This document shows, one piece after another, positions 57,363-64,000 of a stretch of 64,000 nucleotides of DNA. Source of the DNA: Maricaulis sp. GTDB taxonomy: Bacteria; Pseudomonadota; Alphaproteobacteria; Caulobacterales; Maricaulaceae. Position 1 is the stretch's first letter. Each line of letters opens with the position of its first letter. Location of the stretch: positions 1-64,000 of the forward strand of contig NZ_JADFAJ010000010.1 of assembly GCF_015665295.1 (NCBI RefSeq). The letters are read 5' to 3'. The translations under genes and the position numbers were made by a program. The notes below the pieces were generated by a model that was not told the DNA's origin, ran no database searches, and was given only the letters and a program-made list of their open reading frames with translations.

Positions 57363-57914
57363 ATGGATACCGGCGTCATTCTCTTGCTCGTGATCATCGC
57401 CCTCGGCGTATTTCTGGTCATGGTCTACAACCGTCTTGTTGCGTTGCGGCAGACCTGTAACCAGGCCTGGGGTGATATCGATGTCCAGCTGAAGCAGCGC
57501 CATGATCTCGTGCCCAATCTGGTCGAGACCGTGAAGGGCTATGCCAGTCACGAGAAAGAGACGCTGGAAAACGTCATCAAGGCGCGCCAGACCGCGATCG
57601 ATGCGACTTCGGTGAAGGATCTCGCCGGCGCGGAAAACATGCTGTCCGGGGCCCTGCGCCAGCTTTTTGCCCTGTCGGAAGCCTATCCCGATCTCAAGGC
57701 CAACCAGAACTTCATGCAGCTCCAGGCCGAGCTCGCCGATCTTGAAAACAAGATCGCCGCCGCCCGCCGCTTCTTCAATAATGCAGTCAATGAGTACAAC
57801 ACCTCGACCGAGCAGTTCCCGGCGGTCGTCATCGCCAATTCGATGGGCTTCAAGCCGCGGGAATATTTTGAAGTCGGCGAAGCCGAGCGCGGTGCCCCGA
57901 AGGTGCAGTTCTAA
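57363..57914 (+). CDS. lemA: LemA family protein
   Basis: 183 residues, AAGGAG upstream. An N-terminal membrane helix (VILLLVIIALGVFLVMVY) is followed by the LemA coiled-coil domain: YNRLVALRQTCNQAWGDIDVQLKQRHDLVPNLVETVKGYA and ARRFFNNAVNEYNT, EQFPAVVIANSMGF. Exact function is unknown; it is commonly paired with an M48 protease, as here, 3 nt downstream. The 75-nt leader after parC has a weak hairpin. Confidence 0.93.
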   Translation: MDTGVILLLVIIALGVFLVMVYNRLVALRQTCNQAWGDIDVQLKQRHDLVPNLVETVKGYASHEKETLENVIKARQTAIDATSVKDLAGAENMLSGALRQLFALSEAYPDLKANQNFMQLQAELADLENKIAAARRFFNNAVNEYNTSTEQFPAVVIANSMGFKPREYFEVGEAERGAPKVQF

Positions 57915-57917
57915 GCC

Positions 57918-58937
57918 ATGGTCTGGGGCACGGCCGGGCTCCGCACGCATATCTGGAACAATAATCTGCGGTCGCTCTTCCTGCTGGCCGCCTTTCCGGT
58001 TCTGCTCGTGGCAATCGGCTATGCCTTGACCATCTTGATGACCGGCTTTGTCGATCCGGGTGCCGGCGCTCCGGGCAAGGACGGGGCGGGTTTCGAGCTC
58101 ATCGGGTCAGAGCTCGACCGCCTGCCGGGCATCGCCGCCTGGTCGCTGGCGATTGCGGCTATCTGGTTCGTGATTGCCTGGTTTGGCCATCAGGCCATGA
58201 TCAATGCCGCGACCGGCGCACATCCGGTCACCCGCAAGGACGAGCCTGCTCTCTATAACCTGCTGGAAAACCTTTGTATCTCACGCGGTCTCAACATGCC
58301 GAAGCTGGCCGTGATCGAAACCGGCGCGCTCAATGCCTACGCTTCCGGCCTGCATGAGGGGCAATATACCGTCACGGTGACACGCGGCCTGATGCAACGG
58401 CTCAACAAGGCCGAGCTGGAAGCGGTCCTGGCACACGAGCTCTCCCATATCCGCCACAGCGATGTCCGCCTTCTGGTCATATCCATCATCTTCGTCGGCA
58501 TTATTTCCTTTGCCGCCGAGATGGTTTTCCGGCGCATCTTCTGGCTCGGTCTGCGGGCGGGCGGCGACCGGCGCTCCGGTGGACGCGGCGGCGGATTGGT
58601 CATCGTGATCGGACTGGCGATCATTGCGGTCGCCTATCTCCTGGCCATCCTGATCCGCTTCTCGCTTTCACGCCGTCGGGAATACATGGCCGATGCGGGG
58701 GCCGTCGAGCTGACCCGCAATCCCGACGCCATGATTTCGGCGCTGGAGAAGATCGCCGGCAATGCCGATGTCGCGGAGTCCCCGGAAGAGGTCCGCGAGA
58801 TGTTCATCGAGAACCCCCGGACCGGTTTCATGGGCGTTTTTGCCACCCACCCGCCGATCGAGAAACGTATCGACATGCTCGTCGAGCATGCCGGCGGCAG
58901 GCGGCGCGTGCCAACGAGCACTGTGCCGGAAATCTAG
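57918..58937 (+). CDS. M48-family membrane metalloprotease (HtpX-like)
   Basis: 339 residues. Two N-terminal membrane helices (about 18-42 and 72-92), then the peptidase domain with zinc motif HELSH (His173, Glu174, His177) and a third ligand in SRRREYMADAGAVELTRNP, interrupted by two further helices (about 187-245). Active site faces the cytoplasm by analogy with HtpX. Immediately after lemA, so probably a membrane-protein quality-control pair. Confidence 0.92.
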   Translation: MVWGTAGLRTHIWNNNLRSLFLLAAFPVLLVAIGYALTILMTGFVDPGAGAPGKDGAGFELIGSELDRLPGIAAWSLAIAAIWFVIAWFGHQAMINAATGAHPVTRKDEPALYNLLENLCISRGLNMPKLAVIETGALNAYASGLHEGQYTVTVTRGLMQRLNKAELEAVLAHELSHIRHSDVRLLVISIIFVGIISFAAEMVFRRIFWLGLRAGGDRRSGGRGGGLVIVIGLAIIAVAYLLAILIRFSLSRRREYMADAGAVELTRNPDAMISALEKIAGNADVAESPEEVREMFIENPRTGFMGVFATHPPIEKRIDMLVEHAGGRRRVPTSTVPEI

Positions 58938-58996
58938 GGTGAAGGCCGAGCGGGACGGCGACACCCCGGCCAGGTGGCGCCGTAACCCGGTACGGC

Positions 58997-59356
58997 TTAC
59001 TGGGTGAACAGGCAGAGCTTGTTCTCGTCGAGATCCCTCACATAACAGGAGTAAAAGGGGCCGCGCTGCCCTGGCTCACCGTCACAACGCCCGCCCAGCT
59101 CGATCGCCAGCTTGTGGAGCCTTCGGACCTCGTCCTCGGAGCCCGTATCAAGGCCAAGCATGGTGCCATTGCCATGGCTGGCGGGTTGTTCGTTGAAGGG
59201 ACGGGCGATGGCGAAGGCGAACGTCTTTCCGACCCAATAGGTCATGCGTTCGGTCGGCATTGCCGACGCGATACCGGACTGTGCGAACAAGGCATCATAG
59301 AATTTCGTCGCTGCCGTCATATCGTTCGTGCCCAGAACGAAGTAACTCATTTTCAT
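58997..59356 (-). CDS. Glyoxalase/bleomycin-resistance-fold protein
   Basis: 119 residues, ATG 59356 behind AGGAGA; an upstream reading in the same frame has no coding character. VOC fold: MKMSYFVLGTNDMTAATKFYDALF at the start and FYSCYVRDLDENKLCLFTQ at the end, where the Asp-Glu-Asn-Lys block replaces the usual DPDGN of VOC enzymes. Could be a small dioxygenase-fold binding protein; substrate unknown. Divergent from a WYL-type regulator that most likely controls it. Confidence 0.8.
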   Translation of the reverse strand: MKMSYFVLGTNDMTAATKFYDALFAQSGIASAMPTERMTYWVGKTFAFAIARPFNEQPASHGNGTMLGLDTGSEDEVRRLHKLAIELGGRCDGEPGQRGPFYSCYVRDLDENKLCLFTQ

Positions 59357-59413
59357 GTATAATTCTCCTGATTGCCCGGACGGTTTTGCCTGGGAATGAA
59401 TGCAGCGTATCGA

Positions 59414-59440
59414 CAAATATGACAAATCGTGTCGTATTTG
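59414..59440. promoter_or_regulatory. Operator candidate between glyoxalase-fold and WYL-regulator genes
   Basis: CAAATATGAC (59414-59423) and GTCGTATTTG (59431-59440) form a 10-bp inverted repeat with a single mismatch around a 7-nt centre, ending 4 nt before the regulator start at 59445. Position and symmetry fit autoregulation and control of the divergent gene. Confidence 0.55.
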
Positions 59441-59444
59441 TTTG

Positions 59445-60179
59445 ATGGTTCGCACCAGATCGATCGACAGGTTCAGGCGTCTTGAATTGCTGGCAGCGCA
59501 GCTGAAGCAGGACGAGATATGCACCATGAAAGGCCTCGCGTCCGACCTCGGTGTGAGTGAGCGCACAATCGCTCGCGATCTCCTTTTGATGCGCGAACAG
59601 GGCCTGCCGATTGACGCCGATCGCGGTCGGGGCGGGGGGGTCCGGCTGGACCGGAATTGGGGGGTCGGGAGATTGAATCTCGCCTATCCGGACGCCATTG
59701 ATCTGCTGATCAGTATCGATGTCGCGGAAAAGATGGGGTCACCGCTTTTCCTCGCCAATCTCGCCTCTGTCAGGCGGCAATTGGTGGCCTCCTTTTCGCC
59801 GGAGAAGCGCAAGCATGTGAACCGGCTGAAGTCGCGAATCCTGATCGGAAACACGGCATCCACCTATGTGCAGGCCGGTGTCGCCTCGCCTCCCAAACGG
59901 CTTGTCCAGACTTTGCACCAGGCGTTCATCGGCCAGGAAGTGCTTTCGATCCATTATCGGAGGGAGGATGGCGTCGTCTCTGAGCGCCAGATCGAGCCCC
60001 ATTACCTGCTGCTCAAATATCCTGTCTGGTACGTCCTGGCATTCGATCGCCTGCGCGCGGCAAGCCGGACGTTTCGATGCGACCGGATCCTGCGGGCACG
60101 ATCAAGTGCGGAGCGCTTCCGCCTATTGTCAAAGAACGTCTTCGCGCTATCGCTTGAGCGTGATGACCTGTCGCCATGA
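59445..60179 (+). CDS. HTH-WYL (YafY-type) transcriptional regulator
   Basis: 244 residues. N-terminal HTH_11/DeoR-like domain (RFRRLELLAAQLKQDEICTMKGLASDLGVSERTIARDLLLMREQGLPI) and a C-terminal WYL-type domain (about 140-240; LSIHYRREDGVVSERQIEPHYLLLKYPVWYVLAFD). WYL domains sense nucleic-acid or nucleotide ligands in some systems. ATG 59445 is selected over an earlier in-frame codon because the operator-like repeat lies between them. Confidence 0.85.
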   Translation: MVRTRSIDRFRRLELLAAQLKQDEICTMKGLASDLGVSERTIARDLLLMREQGLPIDADRGRGGGVRLDRNWGVGRLNLAYPDAIDLLISIDVAEKMGSPLFLANLASVRRQLVASFSPEKRKHVNRLKSRILIGNTASTYVQAGVASPPKRLVQTLHQAFIGQEVLSIHYRREDGVVSERQIEPHYLLLKYPVWYVLAFDRLRAASRTFRCDRILRARSSAERFRLLSKNVFALSLERDDLSP

Positions 60180-60302
60180 TCCGGTCGCTCGCGCCGTGTA
60201 CGGATCGGAATGAATTCCGGTATGGCGATGAAGGCTTTGGAAGAGCGGCCAATCCCTCTAGGGTGATCGATCAGGGTCGACACCGCCCGGGGGGGACGCA
60301 AT

Positions 60303-61121
60303 ATGACTTACCTGTTTCGGATGGCCGCACTGGCCTCGCTGACCGCACTCGCCGCCTGTTCCACGCCGGGTTATCGCAGCCTCAATCCCAACTGCCTGGA
60401 AGCTCATGTGCAACCAAAATACCAGCGCGACGGGCATCAGGACACGACCTATATGGTCGCGCGGCTGGCGGGGCACTCGTCTGAGGATGCCGCGCTCCTT
60501 GCCTTCTTCAATCAGGCCGCTGACGATCTTGCTATGCGTTATGCGGCGCCTCAGGTCAGCGTCTGGGGGACATTTGGGGCCTGGGGTTATCGCCACCGGA
60601 TCAATGCCGTCCTGCATTCCCTGCACGGCGGCGACCAAGCCGTGGTGGCGCAGCGCCGGCTGGACCTGGCCAACATGATTGAAGCGCGTAACCGGTCGGA
60701 GGGGCAGGCGTCCTGGCAGACCGGCTTTTTGATCCACGCGCTGGGCGACAGCTATGCCCATACGGATCCGGTCGGTCACGCCTATGGCGAGACCTATGGC
60801 CATTTGTTCGATGGCCATGCGCCCGATCTCGTCGGCAATCGGCCCGGGCTCTATCTCGACTATGTCGACGCCCTGTTCGACGCGCTGGAGCTGGATACGG
60901 CCAGCGACCGCGAGGCCTTCTCCCGATTCAAGACCCTCATCCGGAATGCTCCCGAAGGCGATATTGCAGCCCATCGCGCGGCCATCACGGAGATGAGGGA
61001 CTATTATCCAGACACCGCGCGGCTGGAGTGCGACGCCTTGGCGGCCTCGCTCAGCATGCGCGAGGTCAGCCGCTTTTTGCGGGATGTGGAAGCCGGCTTC
61101 GGGCGGTCGGGCGAGAGCTGA
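60303..61121 (+). CDS. Lipoprotein with a histidine/aspartate-rich, phospholipase C-like core
   Basis: 272 residues. Lipoprotein signal peptide with LAAC lipobox (MTYLFRMAALASLTALAAC). The central segment FLIHALGDSYAHTDPVGHAYGETYGHLFDGHAPD has H-x3-D-x3-H spacing reminiscent of the zinc-dependent phospholipase C/S1-P1 nuclease and DUF6765-type superfamily, where such residues bind zinc. The YMVARLAGHSSEDA segment upstream fits too. Outer-membrane or periplasmic hydrolase is a reasonable but unproved guess. Confidence 0.7.
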   Translation: MTYLFRMAALASLTALAACSTPGYRSLNPNCLEAHVQPKYQRDGHQDTTYMVARLAGHSSEDAALLAFFNQAADDLAMRYAAPQVSVWGTFGAWGYRHRINAVLHSLHGGDQAVVAQRRLDLANMIEARNRSEGQASWQTGFLIHALGDSYAHTDPVGHAYGETYGHLFDGHAPDLVGNRPGLYLDYVDALFDALELDTASDREAFSRFKTLIRNAPEGDIAAHRAAITEMRDYYPDTARLECDALAASLSMREVSRFLRDVEAGFGRSGES

Positions 61122-61125
61122 CCGG

Positions 61126-62256
61126 TCAGTCCGTCCCGGATCCGGCTGAGGCATCCGGCGCGGAACCATCGTCCGGCGGCTCGGCCTCATCCTCCTCCAG
61201 CAATCCGGCGAAGCTTTCCCGGAAAATGAACCAGACCGAGGTGAAGAGCGCGGCGATGACCGGGCCGATGATGATGCCGACGGCGCCGAACAGGGTCAGC
61301 CCGCCCAGGGTCGATATCAGCACCATGAGATCGGACATTTTGGCGTCCTTGCCGACAAGGATCGGGCGCAGGATATTGTCCGAGGTCGAGATCACGATGG
61401 CGCCCCAGCCTGTCAGGGCGAAGGCGGCGACGGGCTGGCCGGTGGCGGCGAGCCAGATGGCGGCGGGTAACCAGATCAGCGGCGGTCCAATCATCGGGAT
61501 GATCGAGAGCAGGGCGGCGACCGCGGCCCAGAAGACCGATCCCGGCACGCCGGCGGCGAACAGGCCGATCCCCGTCAGCCCGCCCTGCACCAGGGCGATC
61601 AGGAAGGACCCCTTCACCGTTGCGCGAATGGTCGAGAGCGCGCGCCCCGCCAGCAATTCACGTGCCTCCACCGTCATCGGCAACAAGGTCACGGCGGAGC
61701 GCGCAGCGCGGCGGCCCGTCATCAGGAAGAAGAAGAGCGCATAGACAAGGATGAAGAAGTTCAGCGTCGCGACCAGGAAGCCACCCGTGCCGGCGCGCAG
61801 GGAATTGACCAGAACGCGTCCGACAGTTCCGGCGAGATTGCCGATCTGGGCCGTGATCGAGGCCTGGTATTCAATGATCTCGTCGCGGAAGGGCAGCCAG
61901 TCGGGCAGGCCGTCAAGGCCGTTTTCGCGAATATGGCTGACCTGGTCCTGCACCCAGGGCGTGACCATGCCGGTCACGTCGATCGCCTGTTCCGCGACAA
62001 TGCCCATCAGGATGGCGGCCGGAATGACAAAGGCCAGCACGGCGCCGGTGACAAGCAGCCCGGCGGCAAGTCCGCGGCGATCGCCCAGCTTGCCGGACAG
62101 CCAGTCGTGCGGTTTCGCGAGAAAGAGGGCGAGCACACCGGCCAGGAAGAGCGCTGCGAGATAGTCGCGTATCATCCACAGGAAGACCCATGAGATGACA
62201 AGGGCCAGCGCCGCGATGAAGGCGCGCTGCAGTTCCAGCTTGCGGTGCGGCGACAT
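61126..62256 (-). CDS. AI-2E family (PerM-like) membrane protein
   Basis: 376 residues from ATG 62256. About eight membrane helices in the PF01594 pattern: ISWVFLWMIRDYLAALFLAGVLALFLAKP at the N-terminus, a soluble middle region (about 110-165), then ALVQGGLTGIGLFAAGVPGSVFWAAVAALLSIIPMIGPPLIWLPAAIWL and GKDAKMSDLMVLISTLGGLTLFGAVGIIIGPV. The acidic C-terminal tail is cytosolic. Family members are transporters of uncertain substrates (AI-2 export or Na+/H+ exchange reported for some). It converges with the lipoprotein gene. Confidence 0.88.
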   Translation of the reverse strand: MSPHRKLELQRAFIAALALVISWVFLWMIRDYLAALFLAGVLALFLAKPHDWLSGKLGDRRGLAAGLLVTGAVLAFVIPAAILMGIVAEQAIDVTGMVTPWVQDQVSHIRENGLDGLPDWLPFRDEIIEYQASITAQIGNLAGTVGRVLVNSLRAGTGGFLVATLNFFILVYALFFFLMTGRRAARSAVTLLPMTVEARELLAGRALSTIRATVKGSFLIALVQGGLTGIGLFAAGVPGSVFWAAVAALLSIIPMIGPPLIWLPAAIWLAATGQPVAAFALTGWGAIVISTSDNILRPILVGKDAKMSDLMVLISTLGGLTLFGAVGIIIGPVIAALFTSVWFIFRESFAGLLEEDEAEPPDDGSAPDASAGSGTD

Positions 62257-62269
62257 GCTCGGGCTCCTT

Positions 62270-63862
62270 CTAGCCGTACAGCCACTCCGGCAGGCCGGTG
62301 GCCAGCCACGGGAAGACGGCGACGGCGATGATGGCAAGGATCTGGATGATCACGAACGGTATGGCGCCGCGATAGATGTCCGTCGTCCTGACCGATTTGG
62401 GCGCCACCCCTCGCAGGTAGAACAGGGCGAAGCCGAAGGGTGGGGTTAAAAAGCTGGTCTGCAGGTTCATCGCCATCAAGACGCCGAGCCAGACCGGATC
62501 GACCCCCATCATCAGCAGGATTGGCGCGACGATCGGCACCACCACGAAGGTGATCTCGATGAAGTCGAGGAAGAAGCCGAGGATGAACATCACCAGCATG
62601 ACCACCGCGACGGCACCAAAAACACCGCCCGGCACCGCTTCGAGGGCAGCCGCAACGGTGTCATCCCCGCCCAGCTCGCGGAAGATGAGGGAAAAGAGCG
62701 AGGCGCCGATCAGGATCACGAAGACCATGGCCGAGATCATCGCGGTCGAGCTCATCACCTCGTCCAGCACGCCGGAGCGCTTGAGCCGGACCAGGCTCCA
62801 GCCGGCACCCAGCACGGTCATCGCGACCAGTATGCCGGTGACCAGCCCGCCGAAATTTCCAAGATCCGTGACATAAAGCCGACGCTCGGAACCGACATTG
62901 GCAAGCACGACCAGGGCGATCAGGCCGAGCAGGGCGGCGAGGCCGAGATAGCTCACGATCTGCCCCGGTTTCGGATTGCTGTCACGTCCGGCATTGCGGG
63001 CACCCGCGATGAAAGTCGCCCCGACCGCGCCAACGCCGGCGGCCTCGGTCGGGGTGGCCAGCCCGGTCAGGATCGAGCCGAGTACACCGATGATCAGGGC
63101 CAGGGGCGGGACCAGGGCGTGCATCAGCCCGCCGAATGTGACCACGCCTTCCGCCGGGGCCGCGGGCGCGCTGTCGGGTTTCATGATCGCCATCACGACC
63201 TGGTAGCCGATATAGAGCGTCACCAGCAGAATGCCGGGGATGAGCGCGCCGGCGAACAGATCGCCGACCGAGACGATGTCCGGCGAAAAAATGCCCTGGG
63301 CGCGTTGCGCTTCCTGGTAGGCATTGGAAATCTGGTCACCCAGCAGGACCAGGACGATGGAGGGCGGGATGATCTGGCCCAGCGTGCCGGAGGCGGCGAT
63401 TGTGCCGGTTGCCAGCGCCGGGTCATAGCCGCGCTTGAGCATGGTGGGCAGCGACAGAAGGCCCATCGTCACAACCGTTGCGCCGACAATGCCGGTCGAC
63501 GCCGCCAGCAGGCCGCCGACGATGACGACCGAGATGCCGAGCCCGCCGCGCATGGTGCCGAAGAGGGCGCCCATCGCCTCGAGGAGTTCCTCGGCAATCT
63601 TCGACTTTTCCAGCATCACGCCCATGAAGACGAAGAGCGGTACGGCGACGAGGATGGATCGGTCCATCTCCATCAGATTGCCGTAGATGCGCTGCGGGAA
63701 TGCGCGGAAGTGGATCGGGTCGAACTCGCCGATCGCCATGCCGATGATGGCGAAGGCGAGGGCGACACCCGCCAGCGTAAAGGCGACCGGATAGCCGCGC
63801 AATAGGGCCGCGAAAGCGGCCAGGAACATCAGGAAGGGCAGAAGTTCGATGAAGAGAGACAT
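62270..63862 (-). CDS. TRAP transporter large permease (DctM/FcbT3-like)
   Basis: 530 residues, longer than the ~430 of ordinary DctM because of an extra hydrophobic stretch near residues 300-390. This suggests the COG4664/FcbT3-like group. Family features are PVAFTLAGVALAFAI, GGLGISVVIVGGLLAASTGIVGATVVTMGLLSLPTML, LGQIIPPSIVLVLLGDQ, LATPTEAAGVGAVGA and FLTPPFGFALFYLRGVAP. Together with DctQ and a periplasmic binding protein (outside the window) it would take up an organic acid or similar solute using the sodium gradient. Confidence 0.93.
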   Translation of the reverse strand: MSLFIELLPFLMFLAAFAALLRGYPVAFTLAGVALAFAIIGMAIGEFDPIHFRAFPQRIYGNLMEMDRSILVAVPLFVFMGVMLEKSKIAEELLEAMGALFGTMRGGLGISVVIVGGLLAASTGIVGATVVTMGLLSLPTMLKRGYDPALATGTIAASGTLGQIIPPSIVLVLLGDQISNAYQEAQRAQGIFSPDIVSVGDLFAGALIPGILLVTLYIGYQVVMAIMKPDSAPAAPAEGVVTFGGLMHALVPPLALIIGVLGSILTGLATPTEAAGVGAVGATFIAGARNAGRDSNPKPGQIVSYLGLAALLGLIALVVLANVGSERRLYVTDLGNFGGLVTGILVAMTVLGAGWSLVRLKRSGVLDEVMSSTAMISAMVFVILIGASLFSLIFRELGGDDTVAAALEAVPGGVFGAVAVVMLVMFILGFFLDFIEITFVVVPIVAPILLMMGVDPVWLGVLMAMNLQTSFLTPPFGFALFYLRGVAPKSVRTTDIYRGAIPFVIIQILAIIAVAVFPWLATGLPEWLYG

Positions 63863-63865
63863 GCC

Positions 63866-64000
63866 TCAGACCTCCTGCTCGGTTGCCGCGGGCAGGGCGG
63901 GTGAGGCTTGTCCGGCCAGTGTCATGGCGGCGCGGGCGGCCATTGAAAAACCTTGCAGGATCATCAGGACAGCGAATAGCGGTATGGCGGTTTTCAGCAG
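63866..64000 (-). CDS. TRAP transporter small permease (DctQ), C-terminal part
   Basis: The last 44 residues of a minus-strand gene that continues past the right edge: LLKTAIPLFAVLMILQGFSM is the last membrane helix of DctQ-type proteins, followed by the tail. It ends 3 nt before dctM, the normal dctQ-dctM order. Confidence 0.75.
   Translation of the reverse strand: MLKTAIPLFAVLMILQGFSMAARAAMTLAGQASPALPAATEQEV

Overview
This is a GC-rich window from an alphaproteobacterial chromosome. Three things point there: the block rpoZ-rsh-pyrE-pdxJ-acpS-rnc-era...recO...parC, a HutF/HutG-type histidine-utilisation locus, and SqrR/BigR-type sulfur control. The gene content suggests a Caulobacterales/Maricaulales-like marine heterotroph (Maricaulis-like). 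That placement is inference from remembered family sequences, not from a search. Protein-coding density is high. I see no rRNA, tRNA, CRISPR array or intact transposase.

Layout. 1-3 kb: the C-terminus of malate synthase A faces a lipoprotein-acs unit (acetate assimilation). 3-6.7 kb: a sulfide/persulfide module (SulP transporter, Blh/ETHE1-like dioxygenase, rhodanese-DUF2892 membrane protein, BigR/SqrR-like ArsR repressor) with matching inverted repeats at the two promoter regions. 6.8-12.6 kb: a compact yerC-hisG-hisDB-hisH-hisA-hisF-hisIE operon. Its proteins look gammaproteobacterial, hisC is absent, and HisD is fused in frame to the IGP-dehydratase half of HisB. 12.6-14.8 kb: a small secreted protein, a membrane LytTR regulator and a divergent exported NTF2-like protein. 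14.9-22.3 kb: the complete hut locus (hutC-hutF diverging from hutI-hutH-hutG-hutU) around one HutC-type operator.

22.3-31 kb: three copies of a palindromic intergenic repeat, then kbl and tdh (threonine to glycine), which are separated by about 5 kb. The intervening genes include an orphan phage-tail-sheath-like protein with a Tat-like signal peptide, two integral membrane proteins, an SPFH-tail-like stub and an LhgO-like oxidase. An iodotyrosine-deiodinase-like flavoprotein and a perfect 23-bp inverted repeat follow. 31-41.8 kb: an exported alpha/beta hydrolase behind an AT-rich palindromic promoter, a small superinfection-immunity-family protein, a fatty-acyl-CoA ligase, a PLP dehydratase, an XRE-membrane regulator, a soluble lytic transglycosylase, dapA, smpB and a GlxA-type regulator.

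42-58.9 kb: UDGb, NYN nuclease, folK, rpoZ, rsh, pyrE, pdxJ, a small membrane protein, acpS, rnc, era. An opposite-strand, AT-richer MBOAT/AlgX-like O-acetylation pair then separates era from recO, and parC, lemA and an M48 protease follow. 59-64 kb: a glyoxalase-fold protein with a divergent WYL-type regulator, a lipoprotein, an AI-2E-family permease and a TRAP transporter running off the right edge.

The strongest candidates for something new are the exported sheath-like protein, the HisD-IGPD fusion in a xenologous his operon lacking hisC, and the paired operators of the persulfide module.
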